Assembly: GCA_052171275.1 (NCBI GenBank)
Contig: CM125795.1
Coordinates: forward strand, 372,001 to 436,000
DNA length: 64,000 nt
Direction: 5' to 3'
Origin: Arsenophonus sp052171275
GTDB lineage: Bacteria > Pseudomonadota > Gammaproteobacteria > Enterobacterales > Enterobacteriaceae
Below are positions 22,516 to 35,129 of this stretch, one piece after another. Below the pieces are notes generated by a model, which did not search any database, was not told the origin of the DNA, and saw only the letters and a list, made by a program, of their open reading frames with translations. Numbering within the stretch: position 1 is the first letter of the stretch; each line of letters starts with the position of its first letter. A program made the position numbers and the translations under genes.

Positions 22516-25500
22516 TTATATATATTAAACTTTAAGATAATCATTAAAATAAAATTAATATAAGTAAATTATAATTTACATTATTTTTTTGTAAGATTTC
22601 ATCTTATTTAAGAATATATTATTATTAATTAGAATAATAATATATTCTAATGATAAGTCTAAATTTTTTAGAAAACTAATTTTTTTTAAAAAAATAAATT
22701 GATTTTATGAGTTTAATGAAAATATCTAAAAATACTTTTTGTTATGTTAATTAATATGAATTATATTAAAGATTTTATTTTTATATATTAAATTTAATAT
22801 TGATTTAAGAAAAATATTAGTGATATAAATATATTTAATATATTTTATTTTAAAAAAAACTGATTTAGTTTATTAAATATTCTTTCGAATAAATATTATT
22901 TTGATATATTTTAATTAAATAGTTAATTTATTTAAAATTAATAATAGAGTTAATATATTAATTAAGAATTTTTTTATTTTAAGAAAATATTATATTATTA
23001 TATAGTAATAATTTTTTATAAAAATTAAATATTATTATATATTATTTTAGTGAAATAAAACTTTAAATTTTAAATTTATATAAGAATTATTTTATATTAA
23101 GTATTAAATATCTAATATTATATATTTTTTTGTTTTTTCTTATTATAGTTTATTTAAATTTAATTTAAATAATTTAAATTTATTGAATTTTTATAAAAAT
23201 AGCTAATATATAGTAGTTGAGATTTTAATTTTCTTTTATAAAATAACAACATTAATTTTAGTTATAAAAATAATATAACTATAATCTAAAATGATAATCA
23301 TATTAAAAACTTTAATTTAGTAAAGATTTTTTTAAATAAAGTAATTTATAATATTATTATAAATTAATAAAAATATATTTTTTACTTAATTAAGTAGATC
23401 AAACAACAAATATATAAATTACTTCTATTTTCTTTACTTAATCAAATAATATTTATATATCAATTTATATAAAATATATAGTAATTTTGCTAATTATTTA
23501 GCATTATAATTTTTATCTTAATAAAATATTTTTTATGATCTACATAGAATGAAGTACAATACTTGTTAATCACATTTTTAATATCATAGATATTATATAT
23601 TTATTCTCATTTTTAATTATAATCAGTTTTTTATAAGATAGAATCTTTAATCAAATTGTTTAAAAGTATTTTTTTAATAACTATCATCATAAAATAGTTA
23701 TGAACTATAACTTTATATTTCTGGAGTCATATAACTAGATATGTACTTATTAAAATATATTTTAAGTTGTTTTAATATTTGATAGTATATTATAACTTTA
23801 GATATAATACTCAATATTATGTTATTTTATACTTAACATGAAATAAATTATTAATTGATATTAAATATAATTTAATACTATAAAAATAAGATTTTATTGA
23901 TTTTTATATAACATCAGTATGTTTTAATATACGGATATTCATTTAGTAATTGAAATAAAGAACCATATTAAATAATCATTAATATATCGTATATTCAAAA
24001 TTATTTATTTTAGTTATGTTAATATAATTAACATTATGTTGTTGACTTATTTTTTTTAATTACAAAGTTAATTATAAATAATTAAAACATAATCGTATTA
24101 AATTAATTTTTATGTTGTATTGTATTAGATTGATTTAGTAAGATTATTATGAATCATAAAATTTGTTTTAAAATAAATTGAAAATATTAAAATATTTGAA
24201 TAGAAAATAAAAAATTATAATTTTATAATAAATAAATTATTTAATTTTTATTAAATAGAAAAATTAATATAATATCAGTAAATAATTAACTAATATAAGC
24301 ATTTAGTATTTAATTTAAAGTTATCTTATTTTTCAAGAAAGCAAAATAGTAAAAAAGTATTCGTTAATGTTTATAGTTTAATTAAAATTATAAATATATT
24401 TATATCAATTATTTTTAAATACAGATAAAAATCTATATTTATATTAAATTATTTATGTTTTTAGGATTTTTTAAATCGAAAATATTTATTTTTTATGAAG
24501 CTAATTTATAAGAAAATAAAATAACTAGTTTAGTTTATGTTTTCTATATTTATAATATATATTAAAAGTAAAATCAATTAAAATTGATATAAAATAATTT
24601 AAAATATTTAATAATATAGTTTAATTTATTTTTATTTTAATAAAGTAAAGATAATAAAGATGTTTACAAATAATGATTTTTTATTAAATTTACTTTTTAA
24701 AAATTTTTATTAATGATTATAAATATAAATAATTATTTTTTAATTATGTTCTAATAAAGAATTAATATTATTAGTATGAAATATTAATAATATTAATTAT
24801 AATTTATGATTTTATACTGTTTGATTTTTTATTTATTTTTTAAAGATTAATAATTATACTAAATAACTTTTATTTATATTATTAATTATTACAAAAAGAT
24901 TTTTAATTATTTAATTTATTTTTGTTATTTCAATATTATTTTAAATAAAAAATATTTTATTGTTTTTTATAAATAATTTTGTTAAATAAAATTAATATAG
25001 TTTATTATAATTTCTAATCTAAAATATAGATATGATATATCATTTATCAAATAAGTATCTATATTATTAATAATAAGTATATTAATTCTATTTTAATAAT
25101 AACTTTTATAATATGTAAATAATTATTAATTTAATTTAGTTATTTTCTTGTTTAGATTTATTTGATTTATTAGTCAGATTTTTGTAGATACTATATATAT
25201 TTTATTTTAGTACTAAATAATAAATATTTTTATATTTACTTACACTTTTTCTTTTATTCAATTATTTTAATTTTAATCGATATTATTTATATAAAAATAA
25301 ATGAAATAAAAAAATATAAATATTATATTAAAATAAATGTTATAAATATCATAAATATAATTTCAATTAATTTGAAACATAAAATTAAATTAATTTATTT
25401 GTAAACTAAATTAAAACAAAAAATTAATATAGATAAAAATCCACTAGTAACTAAAATACATAGCATAATTTATTAAAATTTAATTTAATATAGAATATTA

Positions 25501-26038
25501 CTGCTGGTATAAGTTGAAAACTTTATTACTTAAATAAAGTCAGAATAGTTATTTTTAAATCTGATTATATAAATAAAATTTACATTATTTTGATATATAA
25601 TACTAATAATTAAATAAATATAATTATCATTAATATAACTTATATTTTAAAAAGGATAACTGAATTTTTATATTATTAATAATTAAAATAAATCAAAATA
25701 AATTATTAGTAAGTATAGAATAAAGAAATATCAATTAAAAATTAATTTATATAATGTATAGATATATAACTATAAAATTGATTATTTTTTTAATTTTAAA
25801 GTAATTATAAGCTATTAATGAAAAATAATCACTATAAGTATTAGTTATTTTATTTATATGTACTAAACTTAAATAATAATTAATATTATTGATGGATTTT
25901 AATGTTATATTCATAATGAAAGAAATAATTTTCTCAATTAGTTTTTTAACTTATATATTATATATATAAGTTGGTAGAATATTAATAATATTACTTTAAT
26001 TCTTAATAATACAATTAAAATTTATTCATATTGTAGTG

Positions 26039-26074
26039 ATAATTTCTTTCTATATTAATATAGAAAGAAATTAT
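26039..26074. repeat. 36-bp perfect palindrome
   Basis: Two 18-bp arms without spacer, including AATTTCTTTCTATATT and its exact complement. It lies about 200 bp before the 50-bp palindrome. Confidence 0.75.
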
Positions 26075-26274
26075 ATAAAATAAAAATTTTCTTTAAATAA
26101 GAAATCATAAAATGATTTGATAATATAACGATTAGTATTTTTAATAAACTTTTTTATATATTCTAAAATTGATTCAATAATAATTTGTAACTGTAAAAAA
26201 GATATGACTTTTATTAAAAATAAATGATATAAAATATTAAATTAAGAAGAAAAATCTATTTATATTATTTAGTT

Positions 26275-26324
26275 ATTGAAAAATTATAGTAAATGATTTA
26301 AATCATTTACTATAATTTTTCAAT
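26275..26324. repeat. 50-bp perfect palindrome
   Basis: Two 25-bp arms meet at AAATGATTTAAATCATTT with no spacer and no mismatch. It can form a 25-bp cruciform or RNA hairpin. There is no adjacent gene for it to terminate, and no T tail typical of a terminator. It is the longest perfect palindrome I found in the window. Confidence 0.85.
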
Positions 26325-28159
26325 TTAGTTTAATAAACTAACGATAATAAAATTAAATACAAGTTATCTAAAAAATAATAATAAAAATAGATAAAAATTT
26401 TTTATACATTAATTTAGTAAATTTTAATTTTTTTATTATCACTGATAGTTTTTGTGAATCATTTGGTATTAAAAAATATTTAAATATCTTAGATATATTT
26501 ATTTAATTAATTTATTTTATTACATAAATAATATCTTGAGTTATATATAAACACAAAGCAATTGATAATTGTTTTTATCACTTTAGATAGCTTTAAAGAT
26601 ATCTAAAATTTATTAAGGTTATATATTATAACTTATTGTATATTATTAAATATTATACGTTTTAATATAAGTATTTAATTTATTTATTATACTAAATTAT
26701 ATTTTAGTATTTCTATAATTTTATTTGTATACATTTAACTACTTAATTAATAAAATTTAACCAAAGTGTTTTATTTTAAAAATTATTATTTGGTAACTTA
26801 TCTAATGCATTTTTAATGCATCTATATATAAATGATTATTATCAGAAATATTTATTTGTATTGTTATATTTTCTTAATATAAAACATTAGCGATCATAAT
26901 AAATGATAGTTTTTATAATGGTTATTATACTTAATTATAGCTTAGTTTCTTTTATTACTTTAATAAATTATAATCGTTTATTAATTGGATAATATTTTTT
27001 ATTTATCTCCAATTACCATTGTGTTACTCTATATTTTTTAAGTATATATTATTCTATTTTTAATAATTTTATATTAAATTTTAAATTTATATTTTACTAA
27101 TTTTACCATTTATAATATACCATATAAGATTTATATTCAATAATATACATTATTTATAATATTTTATATATTAACTATTTTATTATTAGAATTTAAATTG
27201 ATATAAAAATCAATTATTTTCGTATTTTAAGATAATTTACTGAACTTAACAGATAAGTGTTAAGTCATTTATTCTAATTTAAACTAAATATATTTTTGAT
27301 TAAAAAGTTAAATATTTAAAATCATTAATATAAAATTAATATCTGAATTATTTTTAACAATATCTATTCATTGAAAAGTAGACTAATATACATTAATGAT
27401 TATATCATAATCACAATATTAGTAATAGTAGTATAAAGTTTGATAATATTTCTATTATATATCTAAAATAGTAAAAATCAATAAATGTTAAAATACTTTT
27501 GAAAAAAAATTTTAATTATATTTAAAAGTATAAATAACTTTGTAAATAAAATTCAATTTTTCGTAATTTTTTTATTAATAAAAAAATTGAATTTTTTATT
27601 TTTTTTACTATACATTATTTTAAAATATATGAATAAATTATTTATTTTATATATATTATTAATAATAATTAAATTTATTCTTATTAAATACTAATAATGA
27701 AATAAGGTATAAATAAAATAATATTAAGTTTAATTTAATCTTTATTATATTAAAAAATAATAATTATAAAATTAATTGAAAATTAATATCTATTTATTTA
27801 ATTAATTTATAAAATAATTAAATAAATATATATTAAGTAATAAATTTTATTAAATTTAAATATAAATTTTATTATGATAGGTTATCAGCTTTAAAAGTAA
27901 ATAACAGTAAAAATAATTTTAAAAAATATTTACTGATCGATTATATAAAATTATTTATAGTTAAGTTATAAGAAATGATAATTTTATATTTATTATATTT
28001 ATATAATAAATATAAAATAATTTATCAAATACTATAAAAATAATACGACATAATTAATTATTTAGATTTTTAATAAAGTTATACTATTATATGATAATAT
28101 AAAAGTTATAATTATTAGCTTTTTTTTGTTTATACAATAAAATATATAAATTATAAATT

Positions 28160-28201
28160 AATATGATAACTATTAATTATAAAATTAATAGTTATCATAT
28201 T
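28160..28201. repeat. 19-bp perfect inverted repeat, 4-nt loop
   Basis: Arms AATATGATAACTATTAATT and its complement surround ATAA. A stable hairpin in a gene-free stretch. Confidence 0.7.
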
Positions 28202-28372
28202 TAAATAATAAAATTATTAACACTTATTTTAGAATATCCAGATTACTATTTTATTTAGTATAAATAAAAATATTCATGAAGAAATAATGATAGTTAAACA
28301 TAAAATATAAAAATTAATTGTGTTTTTTATTAATTTTTTATTTTATAATAACTAATAAACTAATCATTTATT

Positions 28373-28418
28373 AGTTATTCCTATCTCTATCTTATTTATA
28401 ATAGAGATAGGAATAACT
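28373..28418. repeat. 18-bp perfect hairpin with higher G+C stem
   Basis: AGTTATTCCTATCTCTAT (28373-28390) is perfectly complementary to 28401-28418 across a 10-nt loop. The stem holds more G and C than the surrounding sequence, which makes it stand out. It could be a surviving terminator or a structured RNA remnant; no gene flanks it. Confidence 0.7.
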
Positions 28419-31400
28419 GAATTATTAATCATAAATACACCAGTTTAACAATTAATAAATCACATTAATAGTAAAATGCTAGTGTTATTATTATTAATAA
28501 TAACTCTTATTAATTTAAACATTCTTTGGTAATATTTTTATTAGTTATCTTTAAAATAAGTATATGTTGAATTAAATTATATCTGATATTTAAACTTTTA
28601 TCATGTTTTAATATTTTTTAAACATTATATATTTTATAGTTTTATTTTTTTTAAAATATGAATTTTAAAATTTATATTATGTAATTTTAAATTTAAATTT
28701 ACGATCATGATTGCACAAATATTACTATCAATTAGTTTTATTTAGTTTTTAAGTTATTTATTGGAAATTCATTATTTATTTTTAATATTTAAAGTTATAT
28801 TTATTGATTTTATCTTATTAGTATTCTTTTATACTATTTATATTTTTTATTATCTTTAATAGTTTAAATTTTATTAAATAGTATTTTATAATATAACTAT
28901 TTATTATAAATTAAGATTAATATCGATGTTTGTTTTTTTATTAACAATATTTATAATTGTTTAGATTATCATTAAAAGAATTTAATATGAACTTTATATT
29001 AATAAGAATAGCATCAACATTATTGCTAAGTTAAATAAATACGATCATTTTATAACCTAATCAAAATTAGATAATATAAAATACGATAAATCTTTCTTTT
29101 AATATTTATGATATACTAAAATTAAATTCTTAAATTTTAACTTATCAAAAAATATTTATTTCTTTAGATATTAAAAATAATATTAATTATGTTCCTAACA
29201 TAAATATTGATAACTATAATTTACTTCATTAATTTTAAATTAAAGCTATCGTTTTTTAAATATAGTAAATTTTCTTTAATTTTATATAGTAAATATATAA
29301 TAATATTATAAATTAACATTTATTTGTATATAAGATAAATAAATTATTAATTTAATAAACTTATTTATTTTTTATTGTTAAGAGAAACTTTTTTATATTA
29401 TTTAATAATAATTTAAAAATTTATTATTATTTTATTTATTTTTTTAAATATAAAATTTAATCTTCAGTATATACATATAATTTATTTATATTTAATGTTA
29501 ATATTAAAGTAGATAAATAACCTAAATAAATACCTAGTTTTAATTTTTATTAAATAATATATCAATTCTTTTATTATTTGATTAGTTTTATATATTAATA
29601 TGTTAAAAATATTTTAGAAAATAAACCTTTATTATTTAAATAAAGTATTTTATCTATTTAAAATAAAAAATTCTTTTTAAAATTTATAAAACTTATAAAT
29701 AAAAAGATTTTATTAATCATTTAAGTAAAACAAAATTAAAATGATTATTCTTTTTAAATATTAATGAGTTTTAATTATACTTTAAATTTGTTATTTATGC
29801 AAATAAAAATAACTGTTTAATTAATCATTGAAAAAATTTAAGCTATAAATGATAAAATGGTTTATCAACTTAATTCTCTCGATTAATTTACAATTTCAAC
29901 AATTTTATCAAAATATGATTGATTAATTATTCGATAGTTACTACATGAAAGAAATTGATCATATTCAAAGATATATAAATAATTTAACTAAAATGTTGAA
30001 AATATAAAAGAATTTAATTTTATAAAAAAACTAGATATTATTTATTAATAAAGTAATTTAATTGGTTCACATTAATAAAAATTAAATTTTATTAAAATAT
30101 AAATTTATTATCATTAGTAAATCACAAAATTAATTGTGTAAAATCTAAATCTAATTATTATAAAAATTAACTATAATCTAATAAAAATATATCAATACAA
30201 AATATACTTATTATTTAATTTTAATAGTTTAGTAGTCTCAACTTGAAGTTAATAAATTAGGTATAAATTGATTACTTATATAACGAAATTTTAATGCTTT
30301 ATAATATAGAAATGATTACATAAATTATATAGATCAATAAAATTATAAAGTTAATTATATTAGAAGTTATTAATAAAAATTAAAGATTATGATAACAAAA
30401 TATCTCTACACTGTTAAATGATCTACGGAATTAAATAAGATCTAAGAAATTATTTTATTACTATTTTATATATAAAATAGTAAACAACTTATAAATAATA
30501 AAAAATAATATTTCATTTTTATCAAGTTTAATAATGTATTAAATATCTATAAATATAAAATTAATATCTAAATACTCATCCTATCAATTGCTGTTATCAA
30601 AACTTTTAAAATATATGATATATTATTAGAAATAATTAATATATTCTTTAGATGTTTATTATTCATCATAGTGAGAATAGAGTTATATCATTGATTAATT
30701 ATTATTATAATATTTTGATATTTTTAATAAAGAGGCTTTTATATAGAGATTGTAATTAAATTTTTTATTTTAACATAAATAATATTTCAGATTTGAATTG
30801 ATTATAAAATATGTTTTTTGAGTTTTTTTATTTATATTAATAGTTTTTAGATTTGTTTTAATAATTAAAGTTAATAGTATTTATTTCTTGGTTTTCTAAT
30901 ATTTAAAAATAAACTACATATCTTTTTTTAACTAAAATATTTTAAAATTATTATTTTTTAATTGTTTGATATAGTATTTTTATATTCTTTAAATAAAATT
31001 TATTTCTTAAATTTATAGTTTTTATATTTTTTAAAAGTAAATCTATTTATTTTTTATTACTTTTTTATTTTTATATTTTTTAAATTATCTTTAATCTCAT
31101 TAAATTATTATGTTATTAAACATAATTCATTAGTTTATTTATGCTTTGATATAATTTTATAAAAATATTAGAATAATCAAATCACTATATAAAATTATTA
31201 TTAAAACTAATTTTGTTATTGTCATTTTTTATGATAATAAATACTACTTTAAATATTATTAAATTATGATATGAATAAAAAATTTCATAATAAAAATTAT
31301 GATAGCATTTACTTATTAAGTATTTTTAAGTTGTCTAGATGAAAAGTTTTTATTTAAAAATCTATTATATTAATTTAATAGATATTTATTTTCTATCTTT

Positions 31401-32716
31401 TTGACTGGTATAAAAAATAAATTTTAAATAAAACTAAATTTATTAATAATATGATAATAGTAAGATTATGATATTTAAAAATAATTTATATATCTCTAAT
31501 ATTATAAAAAATAAAAATAATAAATTAAGATAATGAATATTTAATTTCTTTTAAAAGAGGTAAAATAAATTAAAAAAATAGAATGAAATTATAAAATTAA
31601 TTTTATTAATTAAATATTAATTAATTAATAAAATTATATAATTATGAACTATAAATGATATTCCACAATTAATAGCTTGATATTTAAGGATTTTCATAAA
31701 TTTCATGAATGATTAATAATTAAAGTTTATTTTAGTTTTTATTACTAAAAATGCTTTTAATATATAAAAATAATAATTAAACCTCCATATTGTTTTTATG
31801 ATAAACCTAGTTATACTGAATTTGTAATATTAATGATTTATTTTATATATGTATAATCAATTAAGTTTTGAAATATTTCTATAAATGTTATCATTAATTT
31901 TTTATTTAATGTAATGTATCTATAAAATATTTTATGTTTTTATTCAAAAATAAATAATGAAATTTTATATAACATTATGTTTATGTTTAATATTTTTATA
32001 TTTTTAACACTTTATTTTTTATTATTTAAAATAAGATACATTATTTTAAATAAATCATATATTAATAATAACACTGTTTATTTTAATAATAATTATTAAT
32101 AAAGTATTATAAATATATGAAAATATATTGTAGTTTTAATTATCTAAAACTACAATAATAATTGTAATAATTATTTATTAAATTATTAAGACTTTGATAG
32201 TCTGTATATGATTTTTAAAAAATCGCATTAATTTATACTTTATTATTTAATTATTATTAATTAGTAGATATTCTTTAAAACAATTCTTCATTAAATTGAA
32301 AATTCAGAGTCATAATATTCTAAATAAGTTTTAATAAAAAAACATAGTTTTTAAAATTAATCAAATTAATTACTAATTTAACTTTATCTATGTTATATAA
32401 ATAAAATAAAAATACTTCGATTAAAATCTATTGAAAAATTTTTACATATTTGAAATATATTGTAATATTTTTAATAAAGTAAATGATTATTTCAATCAAT
32501 AACTGAATACAGTTGATTTAGCATAGCAAAAAGTCACCAGTTTATTCTATATTTATTAATATTAATTTAGATATGTAATTTTTAATGTAGAAAATATTTA
32601 GTGTTTGGAAATTTATGCTTGAAATCATTTTAACATAAATTTTTCTTTTTATATTAATGATTTTTTGAAAAAAAATAAATTTTTTATCGAACAACTTGAT
32701 GCTGATTAGATATCAA

Positions 32717-32845
32717 AATAATATAAAATAAATCTAATTATTCTAAAATTTTAGATAAATTATATATTTTCGATATTAATTATCGAATTAATTAAATTTT
32801 AGTCACTTGAATATCTTTTTAGTCATCTAATATATCTTTAATATA
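32717..32845 (+). pseudogene. yheO: decayed yheO, C-terminal region
   Basis: In E. coli yheO lies directly before tusD. Here the 129 bases from AATAAT (32717) align by eye, over almost the expected 126 bases, with codons for the conserved YheO C-terminus from NNAKNRQIV to KHTVYLYI. The best-kept points are TATTTTCGATATTAA (32763-32777; GIFDIK), the GAATTAATTAA that follows (DAINQ) and TTGAATATCT (32807-32816; LNIS). About 35 bp then remain before tusD, close to the length expected for the rest of yheO. Stops and frameshifts destroy the frame. YheO is a putative DNA-binding protein with a C-terminal helix-turn-helix. Confidence 0.45.
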
Positions 32846-32879
32846 TAACATAATAATTTAAAAATCGTGAGTAGATTAA

Positions 32880-33293
32880 ATGAATGTTTCTTTTTTAAAA
32901 AAATCCTTAACTTATTGTTTATTAGTAACAAAGCCTGCTTATGGAACTCAACAGGCTACTAATGCTTGGCGATTTGCAAATACTTTAATTACGGAAGGTC
33001 ATATATTAAAAAGAGTTTTTTTTTATCAAGAAGGCGTTTATAATGGCAATCAATTAATTTCACAATCTAGTGATGAATTTAATTTACTCATGGGATGGAA
33101 GACATTAGCACACAAAACAAAATGTCAATTATATATATGTTCTTCTGCCGCTTTACGGCGAGGTATTATTGATGAAACTGAAGCTAAAAATAATCGTTTA
33201 CCTTGTGCTAATTTGGATAAAGATTTTGAACTAAGTGGATTAGGTAGTCTAGCTGAATCTATGTTTATTTGCGATCGTACAATTCAATTCTGA
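32880..33293 (+). CDS. tusD: tRNA 2-thiouridine sulfurtransferase subunit TusD
   Basis: TusD is the catalytic sulfur-accepting subunit of the TusBCD complex, which passes sulfur from TusA to TusE for MnmA-dependent 2-thiolation of the wobble uridine in tRNA-Lys, -Glu and -Gln. The protein is 137 residues, about nine longer at the N-terminus than E. coli TusD. Hallmarks are KPAYGTQQA, FFYQEGVYN and the active-site segment YICSSAALRRG with Cys87 (E. coli Cys78). The C-terminus LSGLGSLAES is typical. ATG at 32880 is the only in-frame start before the conserved region. It is first of three tightly packed tus genes; the remnant of yheO lies just upstream, as in E. coli. Confidence 0.95.
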   Translation: MNVSFLKKSLTYCLLVTKPAYGTQQATNAWRFANTLITEGHILKRVFFYQEGVYNGNQLISQSSDEFNLLMGWKTLAHKTKCQLYICSSAALRRGIIDETEAKNNRLPCANLDKDFELSGLGSLAESMFICDRTIQF

Positions 33294-33300
33294 GATAAAT

Positions 33301-33657
33301 ATGAAAAAAATAGCATTTATATTCATGAAAATACCTCATGGAACTTCTAGTGGTCGAGAAGGATTAGATGCTTTGCTAGCTACCTCTATGTTAACTGAAA
33401 AAATTGGTATTTTCTTCATTTCTGACGGTGTTTGTCAGTTGTTAATAAAACAAAATCCAAATAAAATTTTATCACATGATTATATTTTAACATATAAATT
33501 GTTATTATTATACGATATCAATGATTGCTATATTTGTCAAGAAGATTTAGAATCAAGAGGTCTCTCATCTGATTGTTTTATATTACCATCAACAGTTATC
33601 TCTGCTGATATTCTTAAACTTAAATTAGCAGATTACGATGTAATTCTAACTTTTTAG
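33301..33657 (+). CDS. tusC: TusC, sulfur relay subunit
   Basis: TusC (118 residues, E. coli 119) is a DsrF-like structural partner in the TusB2C2D2 hexamer. The sequence begins KKIAFIFMKIPHGTSSGREGLDALLA, split here as KKIAFIFMKIPHG and SSGREGLDALLA, matching the family pattern of a short beta strand and a helix around P-H-G. It follows tusD by 7 bp. The stop TAG shares its G with a potential GTG of tusB. No anomalies. Confidence 0.93.
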   Translation: MKKIAFIFMKIPHGTSSGREGLDALLATSMLTEKIGIFFISDGVCQLLIKQNPNKILSHDYILTYKLLLLYDINDCYICQEDLESRGLSSDCFILPSTVISADILKLKLADYDVILTF

Positions 33658-33665
33658 TGAAAAAA

Positions 33666-33974
33666 ATGCTATATACTATCTCAACTTCTCCTTATTATAA
33701 TGATTTTAATTCATTAATTAATCTAATATCAAAGAATGATGAAATATTATTATTGCAGGATGGTGTTTTAATGGGGCATAAAATATTATCAAGTAATAAA
33801 GATAATAAATATTTAATGCAATTAAAAAATAAGATGATTAATGTTCTTGCTTTAAAAGATGATATAGATGCGAGAGGGTTAATGCCATATATATCATCTT
33901 ATGTAAATAAGATATCTTATATTAATTTCGTAGAGTTAACAGTAAAACATTCACAATATTTTTCTTGGCAATAA
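33666..33974 (+). CDS. tusB: TusB, sulfur relay subunit
   Basis: TusB (102 residues from the chosen ATG, E. coli 95) is the DsrH-like third member of the TusBCD complex. Family features are the start MLYTISTSPYY, the segment DEILLLQDGVL and the end FVELTVKHSQYFSW. I chose ATG 33666 because it coincides with the E. coli N-terminus; a GTG at 33657, overlapping the tusC stop by one base, would add three residues. It is the last tus gene, 123 bp before rpsL. In E. coli the same order tusDCB-rpsL is found. Confidence 0.92.
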   Translation: MLYTISTSPYYNDFNSLINLISKNDEILLLQDGVLMGHKILSSNKDNKYLMQLKNKMINVLALKDDIDARGLMPYISSYVNKISYINFVELTVKHSQYFSWQ

Positions 33975-33994
33975 GTAACCATTCTCCATATATC

Positions 33995-34023
33995 TTGACA
34001 CACGTTTCTATCGAAAATAAGAT
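33995..34023 (+). promoter_or_regulatory. sigma-70 promoter of the str operon
   Basis: A perfect -35 TTGACA (33995-34000), a 17-bp spacer and -10 TAAGAT (34018-34023) lie 75 bp before the rpsL start. The E. coli str promoter also begins CTTGACAC. The position in the tusB-rpsL gap makes this the likely start of the rpsL-rpsG-fusA-tuf transcript. Confidence 0.75.
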
Positions 34024-34097
34024 TTTAAATCTTATTATTTTACTATAAGGATGAATAAGAAAAATATCCGTGTTTTAAAAACATTAGGAGTTTTTTA

Positions 34098-34472
34098 ATG
34101 TCAACAATAAATCAATTAGTTCGTAAACCACGTAGTTTTAAAATCGTGAAAAGCAATGTTCCGGCATTGGAATCTTGTCCGCAAAAACGTGGTGTATGTA
34201 CTCGTGTGTATACTACTACACCAAAAAAACCTAATTCAGCACTTCGTAAAGTATGTCGGGTCCGTTTAACTAATGGTTATGAAGTATCTTCTTATATAGG
34301 TGGTGAAGGTCATAATTTACAAGAACATTCAGTAATTTTGATTCGTGGCGGCCGTGTTAAGGACTTGCCAGGTGTTCGTTATCACACTATTAGGGGTGCA
34401 TTGGATTGCTCTGGTGTAAAAGATCGTAAACAAGGTCGCTCTAAATATGGCACTAAAAAGCCAAGATCTTAA
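34098..34472 (+). CDS. rpsL: 30S ribosomal protein S12
   Basis: S12 (124 residues, same as E. coli) lies at the decoding centre. The conserved loops TTPKKPNSALRK and RGALDCSGVKDRKQGRSKYG are intact, with wild-type lysines at the usual streptomycin-resistance sites. AGGAG precedes the ATG by eight bases. First gene of the str operon rpsL-rpsG-fusA-tuf. Confidence 0.98.
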   Translation: MSTINQLVRKPRSFKIVKSNVPALESCPQKRGVCTRVYTTTPKKPNSALRKVCRVRLTNGYEVSSYIGGEGHNLQEHSVILIRGGRVKDLPGVRYHTIRGALDCSGVKDRKQGRSKYGTKKPRS

Positions 34473-34581
34473 TTATTATTTTATTAAATATGTTTAAATA
34501 TTTATTTTTTAATATTAAAATAAACTTTATATGTAGAGCCTTGGAAAGGATAACCAATGAATTTAAAAACGGAGTATATCT

Positions 34582-35052
34582 ATGCCACGTCGTCGTGTAA
34601 TCAGTCAACGTAAAATTTTATCCGATCCAAAGTTTGGATCGGAATTATTGGCTAAATTTATTAATATTTTGATGGTAGATGGTAAAAAATCTATTGCAGA
34701 AGTAATTGTATATAGTGCGCTTGATGCTTTAGTTCAACGAACTAAAAAAAAACATTTAGAAGTTTTTGAAATAGCTCTTGATAATGTTCGTCCAACAGTC
34801 GAGGTAAAATCACGTCGTGTTGGTGGTTCAACTTATCAGGTTCCTGTTGAAGTTCGTCCTGTACGTCGTAATGCATTAGCAATGCGTTGGATTATTGAAG
34901 CTGCTCGTAAACGTGGTGATAAATCAATGATTTTTCGATTAACAAATGAATTGTCTGATGCAGTAGAAAATAAAGGCAGCGCTGTCAAGAAACGTGAAGA
35001 TGTTCATCGTATGGCAGAAGCTAATAAGGCATTTGCACACTATCGTTGGTAG
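34582..35052 (+). CDS. rpsG: 30S ribosomal protein S7
   Basis: S7 (156 residues) binds the 3' major domain of 16S rRNA and nucleates head assembly. It starts MPRRRVISQRKIL and ends AHYRW, the short form without the C-terminal extension of E. coli K-12. GGAG lies before the ATG. The 109-bp gap after rpsL is where E. coli S7 represses its own translation; whether that control survives cannot be read here. Confidence 0.98.
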   Translation: MPRRRVISQRKILSDPKFGSELLAKFINILMVDGKKSIAEVIVYSALDALVQRTKKKHLEVFEIALDNVRPTVEVKSRRVGGSTYQVPVEVRPVRRNALAMRWIIEAARKRGDKSMIFRLTNELSDAVENKGSAVKKREDVHRMAEANKAFAHYRW

Positions 35053-35129
35053 TTTTCGCTAATTATGTTTTACATAGGTAATACCCATGTTAGTTTCATA
35101 TAAATTGAATGGTCACGAGAGAGGGGAAA

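Larger units (their letters stand above)
20741..32716. other. 12 kb AT-rich non-coding desert
   Basis: This is the longest gene-free stretch. It contains a 63-bp tandem duplication (22381-22515), several long perfect palindromes listed separately, and no tRNA-like or protein-like sequence I can identify. The interval 21380-21960 is a little less AT-rich and its minus strand has short readable stretches, but I could not match them to a family. Confidence 0.7.

Noticed and set aside
35109..35129. fusA starting at the upstream ATG
   Set aside because: The strong GAGAGGGG ribosome binding site lies inside this extension, directly before ATG 35130.
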